From contig PLHN01000395.1 in the NCBI GenBank assembly GCA_003139975.1, positions 1 through 8,186 of the forward strand: a stretch of DNA of 8,186 bases. Reading direction: 5' to 3'. The notes beneath the pieces are model-generated. The model saw nothing but the letters and a program-made list of their open reading frames with translations. It searched no databases and had not been told where the DNA came from. The stretch is from Acidobacteriaceae bacterium (GTDB taxonomy: Bacteria > Acidobacteriota > Terriglobia > Terriglobales > Acidobacteriaceae). The position numbers and the translations under genes are program-made. Of the stretch, positions 1 through 7,362 are shown piece by piece. Each line of letters opens with the position of its first letter. Position 1 is the first letter of the stretch.

Positions 1-2131
1 GTGTGGCGCGGCCGGAGAGTGTTGCGTTGTAAGCTCTCGCCTCGAGATGGCTGAGTTCGAACTCATTGTTGGCCAGTTGAAGGTCACCTTTGAACGACGG
101 AATACTCACCCCATAGGCAGATCCTTCGCGGATCTCGAAATGGCCTTCGCCATGCGGACTGCGGCGTGTGCCCGATAAATTCATGGAGAAGCCGAGCGTA
201 CCGGTCAACGGCCGATTGATTCCGGTCAGTTGCGCGACTTCGGCTACGTCGGCGTCGAGAACGTCCAAGTGCAAAGTAACAGGAGCATTCTCGGCGAGCG
301 TGCCGCCAGCGAGCCCGCCACTCGTGTCGAAATGTGCGACCGTGTGGCCGTGAATGAGCGATCCGTTGCGAGCTGCAAAGCTGTTGCGCGAGTACTGCAC
401 GGTCGTGGAAAGCGCGTCCCAGTGAATCGTGTGCGGCACCGTCGTTTCGGTCGCTGGGATAGTCGTCTCGAAGTCGTAGGCTTCCAGATTTCCATTGCAG
501 GTGAGTGCGGAGACGCGGCCCGTAGCATTTCCGGTCAGGCTCACCCAGCCATGAACGACGAAGGGCAAGCGGGAGGATCCGTACGCAGCTTCAATGAGAG
601 GCGTCCACTCCTTGACGTTGTGCGAAGTCAGTGTGAAGCGCACGGAAGAGGTCGCAGACAGGGTCCCGGACGCCGTTATTTCCGACGCGTTAGTGGCGAG
701 ATGGAGGGTGTTGACCTCGAGTTCATCGCGCGATCCGCGATACAGACCTTCGACTGGGCCGAGCAAAGGAATCTCGTTAGGCTCCTGATGTTGTGGCGGA
801 GACAAAGCGAGGTTCAGGCGCGTTTCCGCATCGCGGATGGAACCGACCCAAAGCATGTCGACGGTTCCACTGGCATTGGCAACAAAATTCAGGCTGTCCA
901 GCGGAAGAGTTTTGGAACTTAGGACGCCCAAGGCAGGGGTCAACGGGAATCCTGCAACTTGGAGGTGAACCGAACCACGTTGCAGACTTCCTGGCGCAAT
1001 GCGGCCGATGAGGTGACGCCTGGTTGGCTCGGGTGATGCTTCCAGCGAACTCTGCCAGTTCGTTACGTCCACGTCGCCGAGCAGATCGCCGCCCATCAGG
1101 CTTGCTTTAATGGAGGAAAATCGCACGCGAGCCGGGGTAATGGAGAATGCGGCTTCCGCCCGGCCATTGTGCATCAGCAGCTTCCTTGTGGAGCAATCGA
1201 CGTCCTTTGCCTGCAACATTCCCTCGGTTGAGAAATCCCGGATGCTCCAGGTGCCCTTGGCGAAGAACTGCGCGGTTCCTTTGCGAACCTGGGGCTGTCG
1301 CAAGATTGCTGCGAGTTCTGCGAGATCGGCAGTGCCGTGATATTCGCCGGTAATCTTCGGGTCGTGAAAATCCAACAATTGTCCGGCGAAGTGCAACTCG
1401 GTCTTTCCTGACTTCACGGTTAAGTTGCTGATATCGGCGCGGCCGCGGGCCAACACGAGCGAGGCATCTCCACTCCAGACGAACACGGGGTATTGCTGCC
1501 AGTGCGTGTCAATGTTGCCGGCTGTCACTCGCGCTTCGTAGCGCTGACGGAGCAGCGAATAATTCAGCAGAAGCGCCAGATCTTGCGCGGTAAAGTTGAA
1601 TGGGACTTTCTGGTCCTGCCACGACAACTCACCCTTTTGAACCTCAATGCGAGAGACAGAAAGCGAGATCAGTTGCTCGACCGGCCCCTGGTCGGAGGAA
1701 TACCTTGCGGCTGGCACTGGGAGATTCGTCGTGCCATCCGGATAGTCGATCACGTGAACAACCGGATGCTCGAGCACCAGCGAATGCAAGCCAATGGTTG
1801 TGCTGAGCAGCGAGATGATTTTCATCTCGGCTTGGAGGCGTTCCACTTGAAGAAAGGGCTGCTGACGGGGAGCTTCGCGGCCATGAATCGTGAGGTTGCG
1901 AGCATCCACGCGCAAGCGGAACGGGATGGTATGCAGTTCGCCGAGTTCGACCCGGCCACCAGTAGCCGATTCCAGTTCCGCGACTACCCGGTTCCGCATC
2001 CGCTGCTGAAACGAATCGGTAGTGACGTACCAGCCGAGCAGCCCGAACCCCAGCATGCTGAACAAACAAAAAGCCAGGAGCAGTTTTCGCAGAATGCGGC
2101 GGCGCGCCGGAGGCGGAGGCGGCTCGTTCAA
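1..2131 (-). CDS. tamB: TamB/AsmA-like translocation-assembly protein, N-terminal part (runs off window)
   Basis: The reading frame is open from a TTG at 2131 to the left window edge, about 710 codons with no stop, so the C-terminus is missing. The N-terminus is a short proline/arginine-rich cytoplasmic tail (five prolines at residues 4-8, then RRR), followed by one hydrophobic segment at about residues 14-36 that should anchor the protein in the inner membrane. The rest is low-complexity beta-rich sequence typical of AsmA/TamB proteins. Near residues 640-690 it has the characteristic pattern LTGTLGFSMNLSGTRRSP, then a G-x-G-x-F strand and AYGVSIPS. TamB proteins are known to span the periplasm as a long hydrophobic-groove beta structure and to work with an Omp85 partner in outer-membrane assembly or lipid transport. 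The start overlaps the SurA-like stop as TTGA, which implies translational coupling. The diagnostic TamB C-terminal (DUF490) domain lies outside the window, so another AsmA-like protein remains possible. Confidence 0.83.
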   Translation of the reverse strand, partial: MNEPPPPPARRRILRKLLLAFCLFSMLGFGLLGWYVTTDSFQQRMRNRVVAELESATGGRVELGELHTIPFRLRVDARNLTIHGREAPRQQPFLQVERLQAEMKIISLLSTTIGLHSLVLEHPVVHVIDYPDGTTNLPVPAARYSSDQGPVEQLISLSVSRIEVQKGELSWQDQKVPFNFTAQDLALLLNYSLLRQRYEARVTAGNIDTHWQQYPVFVWSGDASLVLARGRADISNLTVKSGKTELHFAGQLLDFHDPKITGEYHGTADLAELAAILRQPQVRKGTAQFFAKGTWSIRDFSTEGMLQAKDVDCSTRKLLMHNGRAEAAFSITPARVRFSSIKASLMGGDLLGDVDVTNWQSSLEASPEPTRRHLIGRIAPGSLQRGSVHLQVAGFPLTPALGVLSSKTLPLDSLNFVANASGTVDMLWVGSIRDAETRLNLALSPPQHQEPNEIPLLGPVEGLYRGSRDELEVNTLHLATNASEITASGTLSATSSVRFTLTSHNVKEWTPLIEAAYGSSRLPFVVHGWVSLTGNATGRVSALTCNGNLEAYDFETTIPATETTVPHTIHWDALSTTVQYSRNSFAARNGSLIHGHTVAHFDTSGGLAGGTLAENAPVTLHLDVLDADVAEVAQLTGINRPLTGTLGFSMNLSGTRRSPHGEGHFEIREGSAYGVSIPSFKGDLQLANNEFELSHLEARAYNATLSGRAT

Positions 2132-2805
2132 CGGTTCCCTTCTTCCGGGCCGGGCTCAGGATTACGTATATTGCTGCCTGAGCGCAGACTGGCAAGCCAT
2201 CCGGAGAGCAGTTCGTTCATTTTCTTCTCCGCAAGCAAGGCCTTGATACGGCTATACATCTCAGTCAGCGGCTTAGCGTTCTCCCCTGCTTTCTGAAGTT
2301 GCGGCAGGAGTTGATCGTGGTAGTAGCTTTCGACGGCATGCTGATCGATTTGAACGGAGGGGCGCAGGCGATCTTCGACTAGCTTCATGAGTTGAGTCTC
2401 ATCGCTCAGCCGCTGCTCCAGCGCACTTTGCGTAAGGCCGTAACGTTGTAAAGTCGCGTGCCAACCTCCCTCGGTGGAGCAATCAGGCAGAAGTTTGCGG
2501 ACTTCCGCCATGCGAGCGGCAACCGCCGAAGAGGGAGCCGACTGGCCCGGACGCACCTGCTCGCGGAGCAACTCTTGATCAATCAGGCGGTCGAGCGCGG
2601 CATTGCGCTCGGCGGTTGTGAATGAATCCGGCTGCCGCCCGTTAAGGAGCGCCTCGAAAGCGATTTCCTGTTCCCAATCGCTTTGCAAGACCACGTGACC
2701 ATTCACGCTGCGGACGACACGATCCACAATGGATCCGGCTTGCGACATGCCCGCGAGCGCCATACTCAACACAACGGCTAGAGCGCAATGTTGCCAACGT
2801 TTCAT
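2128..2805 (-). CDS. SurA-like periplasmic chaperone lacking a PPIase domain
   Basis: This 225-aa protein starts at ATG 2805 with a clear signal peptide (MKR, hydrophobic core, AGMSQA, cleavage near residue 23). Mature residues 26-48 (IVDRVVRSVNGHVVLQSDWE) match the opening strand and helix of SurA N-terminal chaperone domains (consensus like vDrIvAvVNgevItlSD). The LIDQELLREQ helix at about 74-83 and the V-x-x-YY segment at about 158-162 also fit. The end (MYSRIKALLAEKKMNELLSG, then a WL-x-x-LR pattern) resembles the C-terminal helix and strand that close the SurA chaperone module. No parvulin domain fits between the two halves: SurA has about 430 residues and two PPIase domains, whereas here the linker is only about 20 residues. 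It probably holds unfolded outer-membrane proteins in the periplasm. It lies 11 bp after the Omp85 gene and overlaps the TamB-like gene by 4 bp, so all three are probably cotranscribed. The Shine-Dalgarno is weak (CGGAA), so translation may depend on coupling. The family is well supported; the client is unknown. Confidence 0.82.
   Translation of the reverse strand: MKRWQHCALAVVLSMALAGMSQAGSIVDRVVRSVNGHVVLQSDWEQEIAFEALLNGRQPDSFTTAERNAALDRLIDQELLREQVRPGQSAPSSAVAARMAEVRKLLPDCSTEGGWHATLQRYGLTQSALEQRLSDETQLMKLVEDRLRPSVQIDQHAVESYYHDQLLPQLQKAGENAKPLTEMYSRIKALLAEKKMNELLSGWLASLRSGSNIRNPEPGPEEGNR
2137..2142 (-). promoter_or_regulatory. Ribosome binding site for the TamB-like gene
   Basis: On the minus strand GAAGGG lies 5 nt before the TTG at 2131, inside the last codons of the SurA-like gene. 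It supports the TTG start. The TTGA overlap of start and stop suggests that ribosomes finishing the chaperone gene re-initiate here. Confidence 0.55.
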
Positions 2806-2816
2806 GCGAAATTCCG

Positions 2817-5800
2817 TCAGAAGGACTGCCCAACACTAAATGAAAAGTTAAAGTGACCGGCGCGCTGGGCGCCGAATTGGCCGGTCTCAGCCCCGTTCAC
2901 CGTGTTGATCGTTATGTTGGTATAGCTGGGAAAGGCCGGTGGATTCAGATTGTATCCGAAGTCAAATGTTAGTGGGCCGATCGGCGTTTGGTAGCGCACA
3001 CCTAACCCGATGGCGTGCGAAATGTAGTTGTAGTTGCACTGCGAAACTTGCGTCGGCGGCTGGGCTTGTGTCGGCGGCTGAAGGCAGGCTTGGCGATCAG
3101 TCTGATGCCAACGGCCTATGCTGGGAAGCATCTCTTGCGGCCGGGCAAAGACGTTGCCCATATCGTGAAAGACGGAAAAACCGATCTTTTCCTGCAGATA
3201 GGGCACGGTGAGATTGGGAAACCGGAGCTCCAGATTGTTAAGGAACACCGCGCTGCCTCCGACCGGAAATCCGGTAAAAGGATCGCGCGGGCCTGCCTGA
3301 TTTAACCCGAAGCCGCGATGGGAGTTGCCGCCCCCGCTGAAAAAACGTTCGGGCAAAGGGATCAGTTCGTGGCCTTGCGTTAGGCTCTGCGTCGGATCGA
3401 GAAGCACCGTACTGCCAAACGGATTTTCTACCCCAACCGTTGTGGATCGCGCCAAGACGAATTTTCGTCCCGTGGTGGGGTCCAGTCCAAACGAATAATA
3501 GGTCGAGTTCTTCGCGAGAACCCTGCTGAAATTTGCTTCCGATCCGAAATAGCTGGCCGCGACACCTCCTTCGACGCTGGTATAGCTTCCCCGGGAGGTC
3601 TCGAGGTCGTTATCGCGACGATTGCGGATATAAGTAAAGTTCGGAGAACCGACGCGGGTTGGAGTCGAGAGCAATGGGATGAGGTTGGCGGATACCTCAA
3701 TGTTCGAAGCTTTGACGCGGCGGTAGCTGAATCCGTAGGAGAATGTGGTGAGGTCGCGATCTCCCTGGCGGTAGAGCACTGACAGGTTCCGCAACGTACC
3801 CTCCAGACGCTGAGAAGTGAAAGTCGAGACGTCGATCGTGTTGTCGTAAAACACACTGGCCGTGAAGTGCAAGTTGTCGCGGTTCAACAGTTTTGGAACA
3901 TCGAAGCTGGCGAGCGCTCTTTTTTGCAGGCGGCCGTAATTGCCCTTGAGTGTAAGCGTCTGGTCGCGGCCACCGAAATTGATGCGGTTCACGCCCAACA
4001 ATACCCGTGGACTCACGCCCGTCTGTCCCAACGGCTGGTTTGTGCCCACGGCCGGCTGTCCCGTCTGGAACTCAATCCCGCCGCCATAATCGAAGGTGTA
4101 GCGCTTGGCCTCGCGCGCGGTGATGAGCACGTTCTTCCGCGACTCGGTGCCTTCGGGATTCTGGATGGCCGTGTCCACTTCGCTAAAGAGCCCGAGGTCG
4201 TACAAACGGCGCTGACTCTCGAGCATATTCTGTTGGCTCAGAGGCTCTCCGGAGTGCACCCGTAGCGCGCGTCGGGCGACGCCCGCTCGTGTGTAATGCA
4301 GTCCATTCATATAAACCTCGTTCACGAAGAACTGCTCACCTTCACGTATGGTGAATGTCACGCCGACTCGCGGCAACCCATCCGGGCCGGGTGGAACTGT
4401 GACGTAGGAAACGTCCACCGCGGCATTCGGGAAGCCGTTGTCGAAATACTTTCCGAGAATTGCGTCGCGATCGTCCGCGAGGCTCGGCTCGTCAAAACCC
4501 TGTCCTTCTGCCGTGGAGATTTCGGGAAGTTGCTCCTGCGGAAGCGTGTAACTGCCTTCCACCCGTACCCATGCCACGCGAGTCTGTGGACCCTCCTTGA
4601 TCTCGATTTGAATCGCCAGCAGCGAAGGATCGCCATGATATTTTGGTAGCAACTTGCCAGTCACTTCTGCTTGCCGAAAGCCGCTGGCTTGGTACATACC
4701 TTTGATATTGCGCACGTCTTCATCGAGCAGGGCATCACTGTAGCGACCGTGACTCAAAATCTTGCCGGCGGTCTCTTCCACCATGCGGCGTCGAATCAGT
4801 TCCTCGGGAAAATACACATTTCCCGAGATTCGAATCGCGGCGAGTTTGTGGCGGTCTCCGGGATCGATGGCGTAAAGAACTTGCAGGGTTTTGCCCCCCT
4901 GCACGCTGTGTTCGCTTGCCGCGGCTTTGGCCTCGAAGTAGCCCAGAGCCTGCATGTGATTCTCGATGTTGCGGCGACCTTCGTTCAGCAGATCGTCGTC
5001 AACCGCACCCTCCTCATAAATCGGCACCAGCCTCCGGAGTGTGGCCCGGCTCAGTTTGAAGCCCCCGGTTGTTACTTCCACGACCGGCCCTCGGTCGATC
5101 TGGAAGGTGTAATCTACGGTGTTGCGGGCAGGATGGTAGGTGCGGTCCTTCAGCGAAACTTGCGCTAGAAGACGATCCTGCTTCTGATAGCGCGACCGGA
5201 TCCTCTGCAGCGCGCGCGTAACGCGGCTTGAAATGACTGGGTCAGCCGAGTGCAGCTTCGCAATATCCGTAATCTCCTCGATGGAATAGCTGGAGTCACC
5301 ATCTACGATGACTTCTCCCACGACCGCACGCGGCCCAGGCGTCACGTGAAACGTGATGTCGATCTGGTGCTCCCGCTCGTCGCGCGTTTCTGAGATCTTT
5401 ATTTTTGCCCGGTGGAAGCCATTCTCTTCGAGCACGCGCTGAATGCCTGCCAGGGCGCGGTCAACTTTCTCTTGCGCGTAGAGCTCGCCCAATTGCAGGC
5501 GGGTGGCACTCACGAGTTGGTTCTGCGAAGGATTGCTGGAGACGCCATTGGCCGTCACAATGCCCACGAAAAAATTCGCAGCCGTCAGGAAGCGGATGCG
5601 CACGCCGGCAGTCTCGGCGCGATCCGCCTCCGCCTGAATGTCGGAGAAGCGACCGCTGGCAAATAACGCCTTCATCGCATCGTGCAGGCCGTCGCGGGTC
5701 AGCGTCTGTCCGATTTTGAGCGGCGTCAGCGCGGTCAATGCGGCAGCTTCGTCCGGTGCAACGCCGGGAAACTCTATTGCGTCGATGGTCAGGCCAAGGT

Positions 5801-5945
5801 AGGGGACAATCGCTCCGAACTGCGATGCAGATTGCTCGGACTGCGGCGCGGATTGCGGCACGGGCTCGGCCCGGCTTGAGGCGGCGAGCACCAAGGCCGA
5901 AACGAGCATCAGGCACATGAAAGGCGCCGCACGCTTTAGCCGCAA
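2817..5945 (-). CDS. Omp85-family (BamA/TamA-type) outer-membrane protein with about seven POTRA-like repeats
   Basis: Read from TTG 5945 the protein has 1042 aa. Residues 1-26 form a signal peptide (MRLKRAAPF, hydrophobic core, SSRA before EP). Seven POTRA-like units follow at roughly 49-122, 124-205, 206-287, 288-364, 365-453, 454-537 and 538-615. Most end in a strand plus a short GP, GD or GE turn and reopen with a V-x-x-V-x-x-x-G strand. The barrel covers about 616-1042. It contains RFFSGGGNSHRGFGLNQAGP, whose RGF (877-879) matches the conserved Omp85 loop-6 motif, then the FHDMGNVF and TPIGPLTFDFGY strands, and it ends in an aromatic strand with terminal Phe (SFSVGQSF), the usual barrel signal. 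Omp85 proteins insert beta-barrels into the outer membrane; BamA usually has five POTRAs and TamA three. The frame extends upstream to a GTG at 6014 (1065 aa), but that start lacks a Shine-Dalgarno and would bury the signal peptide. Adjacent SurA-like and TamB-like genes favour a TamA-like role; a primary BamA cannot be excluded. Confidence 0.92.
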   Translation of the reverse strand: MRLKRAAPFMCLMLVSALVLAASSRAEPVPQSAPQSEQSASQFGAIVPYLGLTIDAIEFPGVAPDEAAALTALTPLKIGQTLTRDGLHDAMKALFASGRFSDIQAEADRAETAGVRIRFLTAANFFVGIVTANGVSSNPSQNQLVSATRLQLGELYAQEKVDRALAGIQRVLEENGFHRAKIKISETRDEREHQIDITFHVTPGPRAVVGEVIVDGDSSYSIEEITDIAKLHSADPVISSRVTRALQRIRSRYQKQDRLLAQVSLKDRTYHPARNTVDYTFQIDRGPVVEVTTGGFKLSRATLRRLVPIYEEGAVDDDLLNEGRRNIENHMQALGYFEAKAAASEHSVQGGKTLQVLYAIDPGDRHKLAAIRISGNVYFPEELIRRRMVEETAGKILSHGRYSDALLDEDVRNIKGMYQASGFRQAEVTGKLLPKYHGDPSLLAIQIEIKEGPQTRVAWVRVEGSYTLPQEQLPEISTAEGQGFDEPSLADDRDAILGKYFDNGFPNAAVDVSYVTVPPGPDGLPRVGVTFTIREGEQFFVNEVYMNGLHYTRAGVARRALRVHSGEPLSQQNMLESQRRLYDLGLFSEVDTAIQNPEGTESRKNVLITAREAKRYTFDYGGGIEFQTGQPAVGTNQPLGQTGVSPRVLLGVNRINFGGRDQTLTLKGNYGRLQKRALASFDVPKLLNRDNLHFTASVFYDNTIDVSTFTSQRLEGTLRNLSVLYRQGDRDLTTFSYGFSYRRVKASNIEVSANLIPLLSTPTRVGSPNFTYIRNRRDNDLETSRGSYTSVEGGVAASYFGSEANFSRVLAKNSTYYSFGLDPTTGRKFVLARSTTVGVENPFGSTVLLDPTQSLTQGHELIPLPERFFSGGGNSHRGFGLNQAGPRDPFTGFPVGGSAVFLNNLELRFPNLTVPYLQEKIGFSVFHDMGNVFARPQEMLPSIGRWHQTDRQACLQPPTQAQPPTQVSQCNYNYISHAIGLGVRYQTPIGPLTFDFGYNLNPPAFPSYTNITINTVNGAETGQFGAQRAGHFNFSFSVGQSF
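3047..3082. repeat. 18-bp in-frame tandem duplication in the Omp85 gene
   Basis: Two adjacent 18-bp copies (CTTGCGTCGGCGGCTGGG and CTTGTGTCGGCGGCTGAA) differ at three positions. On the minus strand they encode a repeated PPTQ hexapeptide. The repeat lies between two cysteines (about residues 954 and 970) in the stretch between the FHDMGNVF strand and the next barrel strand. By comparison with BamA this is probably an extracellular loop. Confidence 0.75.
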
Positions 5946-5949
5946 ATTT

Positions 5950-5955
5950 CCCTCT
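5950..5955 (-). promoter_or_regulatory. Ribosome binding site deciding the Omp85 start
   Basis: On the minus strand AGAGGG precedes the TTG at 5945, with its GAGG core ending 5 nt before the codon. The encoded peptide then begins directly with a typical basic n-region and signal-peptide core. The upstream in-frame GTG at 6014 is preceded by CTTCCTAGCGAGCAACGT, which has no Shine-Dalgarno, so the TTG is the better start. Confidence 0.6.
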
Positions 5956-6050
5956 TCTACATTGTGCTCGTTGATCGAGACGCCTTTTTGTTTTGATGAA
6001 CCGCGCAAAAGCACACGTTGCTCGCTAGGAAGAGTTTTGCAACCGGAACC

Positions 6051-6056
6051 TATAAT
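6051..6056 (+). promoter_or_regulatory. Putative -10 box for the ThiF-like gene
   Basis: A perfect TATAAT lies in the 143-bp divergent region, 32 bp before the TTG start at 6089, so a transcript would begin near 6063 with a short leader. I see no convincing -35 hexamer at 16-18 bp spacing. Read on the other strand, the same site gives TATTAT (6057-6052), so it could also serve the divergent Omp85 operon, again without a good -35. Confidence 0.45.
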
Positions 6057-6088
6057 ACTTGGTAGAAAGCTGAAGAAAGGTAATCGCC

Positions 6089-7135
6089 TTGGAACTGACT
6101 AGCGTGGCGACAAGGGCCCGCGAACTGGAAGAGCGCTACTCGCGGCAGGTCCTGTTTAAGGAGATCGGCGAGGAAGGACAGCAGAGACTCGCTCGGACGC
6201 GCGTCGTCGTGGTGGGATGCGGTGCGACCGGTTCGGTTCTGGCTTCTTGGCTGGCGCGCGCGGGTATTGGCACGCTGCGGATTCTCGATCGGGATTACGT
6301 TGAAGCGAGCAACCTGCAGCGGCAGTCGTTGTTCGATGAGGACGATGCCCGTCAGTCTATGCCCAAGGCGATTGCGGCGGCGCGGCAGATTGTCCGCTTC
6401 AACTCAGGGATCTCGCTTGACCCCCAGGTCGCCGATCTAACGCCTCAAAATGTCGATTCCCTGCTTGGCACGGCCGATTTGATTCTCGATGGCACGGACA
6501 ATTTCGAGACGCGTTATCTGATCAACGACTACGCGGTCAAGAATTCCGTGCCCTGGATCTATGCTGCTGCTGTCGGTAGTTACGGGGTGACCATGAATAT
6601 CCTGCCCGGCGAAACTGCCTGCCTTGCCTGCATTTTCCCCGAGTCTCCGCGGGGCGCACAGGAAACCTGCGAGACCGCGGGCATCCTGAATTCTGCGGTT
6701 GGGCTGGTGGCATCGCTAGCGGCAACCGAGGCCCTGAAGTTGCTGGTTGGCGCCCGGTCCAATCTTCGACGCACTCTGCTTTCGTGGGATGTCTGGTCGA
6801 ACGAGCAGGCGGAGGTGCAGGCCGGCTCTCCGCGCGCCGGATGCCGCGTCTGCTGTGCGCGCGAATTTGTTCACCTGGCGGGCGAAGGCCGGCCCCACAT
6901 CACCCTATGCGGACGGAATTCCGTCCAGATCCACGAGCGCCAGCGGCCGGTTGATTTCGCCGAAATCAGCGCTCGCTTGCAACCCCTCGGCAGCGTCCGG
7001 CACAACGACTTTGTGCTTAAGTTTTTCCGCGAGCCATATGAGATTACGCTCTTTCCCGATGGGCGGGCCATCATTAAGGGAACGACTGATACCGCGATCG
7101 CCCGCAGTCTTTACGCGCGCTATATTGGGCCCTAG
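6089..7135 (+). CDS. thiF: ThiF/MoeB/HesA-family adenylyltransferase (E1-like), ThiF type
   Basis: This 348-aa cytoplasmic protein carries the full E1-like signature. It has RYSRQVLFKEIGEEGQQRL at 16-34, the nucleotide loop GCGATG at 43-48, LDRDYVEASNLQRQ at 66-79 (acidic and Arg residues that contact ATP), K93, and DGTDNFETR at 134-142. Zinc cysteine pairs are C178/C181 and C252/C255. C194 in ETCETAGILNSAVG is the likely catalytic cysteine. Family members adenylate the C-terminal glycine of a ubiquitin-like sulfur carrier (ThiS for thiamin, MoaD for molybdopterin). After the E1 core, residues 270-348 (HITLCGRNSVQIH, then LFPDGRAIIKGTTD) form an extra domain that I recall from Bacillus-type ThiF proteins. 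The start is TTG with AAAGG (6076-6080) 8 nt upstream; an in-frame GTG at 6104 is a weaker alternative. No carrier-protein, thi or moa gene is visible, so the exact substrate (ThiS or MoaD) is inference. The family is certain. Confidence 0.92.
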   Translation: MELTSVATRARELEERYSRQVLFKEIGEEGQQRLARTRVVVVGCGATGSVLASWLARAGIGTLRILDRDYVEASNLQRQSLFDEDDARQSMPKAIAAARQIVRFNSGISLDPQVADLTPQNVDSLLGTADLILDGTDNFETRYLINDYAVKNSVPWIYAAAVGSYGVTMNILPGETACLACIFPESPRGAQETCETAGILNSAVGLVASLAATEALKLLVGARSNLRRTLLSWDVWSNEQAEVQAGSPRAGCRVCCAREFVHLAGEGRPHITLCGRNSVQIHERQRPVDFAEISARLQPLGSVRHNDFVLKFFREPYEITLFPDGRAIIKGTTDTAIARSLYARYIGP

Positions 7136-7335
7136 TGCGATCGGCACGAGATGACTAATGCACGTCCGTGACAGCAACTGCCTGTGGCTTCTCAGCCCTG
7201 AATCGCGTCAGCCTATTGCAGGATGTGCGCAGTAGTTTTCACCAGTCCCGAGTCCAGCCCGCTGCGCAACTCAGCGCTTTAGCCGAGAGCGCCGGGAAAT
7301 CGCCCAGCATTTGCCCTGAGCGCGCTTCGGTGGAC
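7136..7335. other. Intergenic region upstream of the sigma-54 promoter
   Basis: No credible gene is visible. Two small overlapping inverted repeats occur at 7260-7276 (CGCTG, 7-nt loop, CAGCG) and 7274-7292 (GCGCT, 9-nt loop, AGCGC), and a palindrome AGCGCGCT at 7319-7326. The first two lie about 70-100 bp before the expected transcription start, where sigma-54 activators commonly bind. A binding role is speculation. There is no clear intrinsic terminator after the ThiF-like gene, only a 4-bp stem (GTGC/GCAC) without a T-run. Confidence 0.3.
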
Positions 7336-7351
7336 TGGCACGCAAACTGCA
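7336..7351 (+). promoter_or_regulatory. Sigma-54 (RpoN) -24/-12 promoter
   Basis: TGGCACGCAAACTGCA matches the sigma-54 consensus (TGGCACG, N4, TTGCW) with one change, C for the first T of TTGC. The invariant GG (7337-7338) and GC (7349-7350) are separated by exactly 10 bp, as required. Transcription would start near 7361-7362, giving a leader of about 27 nt that includes the Shine-Dalgarno of the secreted protein at 7389. Transcription from such promoters needs an AAA+ enhancer-binding activator, which is not encoded in this window. Confidence 0.7.
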
Positions 7352-7362
7352 TCTAAATCGAT

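Noticed and set aside
230..922. Open frame of 230 codons on the plus strand
   Set aside because: It lies opposite the TamB-like gene, has an Arg-rich composition without recognisable motifs, and its stops alternate with other shadow frames. The minus-strand frame is continuous and shows AsmA/TamB features.
1644..2195. Minus-strand open frame of 183 codons
   Set aside because: It overlaps the TamB-like and SurA-like genes in another frame and shows no motif. The TTG-started frame has a membrane anchor and a family pattern.
1493..2296. Open frame of 267 codons on the plus strand
   Set aside because: It crosses the junction of the TamB-like and SurA-like genes on the opposite strand and has no domain or plausible ribosome binding site. 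It is an antisense shadow in GC-rich coding DNA.
5946..6014. N-terminal extension of the Omp85 protein from GTG 6014
   Set aside because: There is no Shine-Dalgarno before the GTG, and 23 extra polar residues would precede a normal signal peptide. The TTG at 5945 has a well-spaced GAGG.
6018..6056. TTGCTC or TTTTGC as a -35 partner for the TATAAT box
   Set aside because: Spacing to the -10 is 27 bp and 10 bp respectively, outside the workable range for a sigma-70 promoter.
7168..7356. Possible 62-aa gene on the plus strand between the ThiF-like and secreted-protein genes
   Set aside because: It has a GTG start without a Shine-Dalgarno and a composition without recognisable features, and it runs through the sigma-54 promoter.
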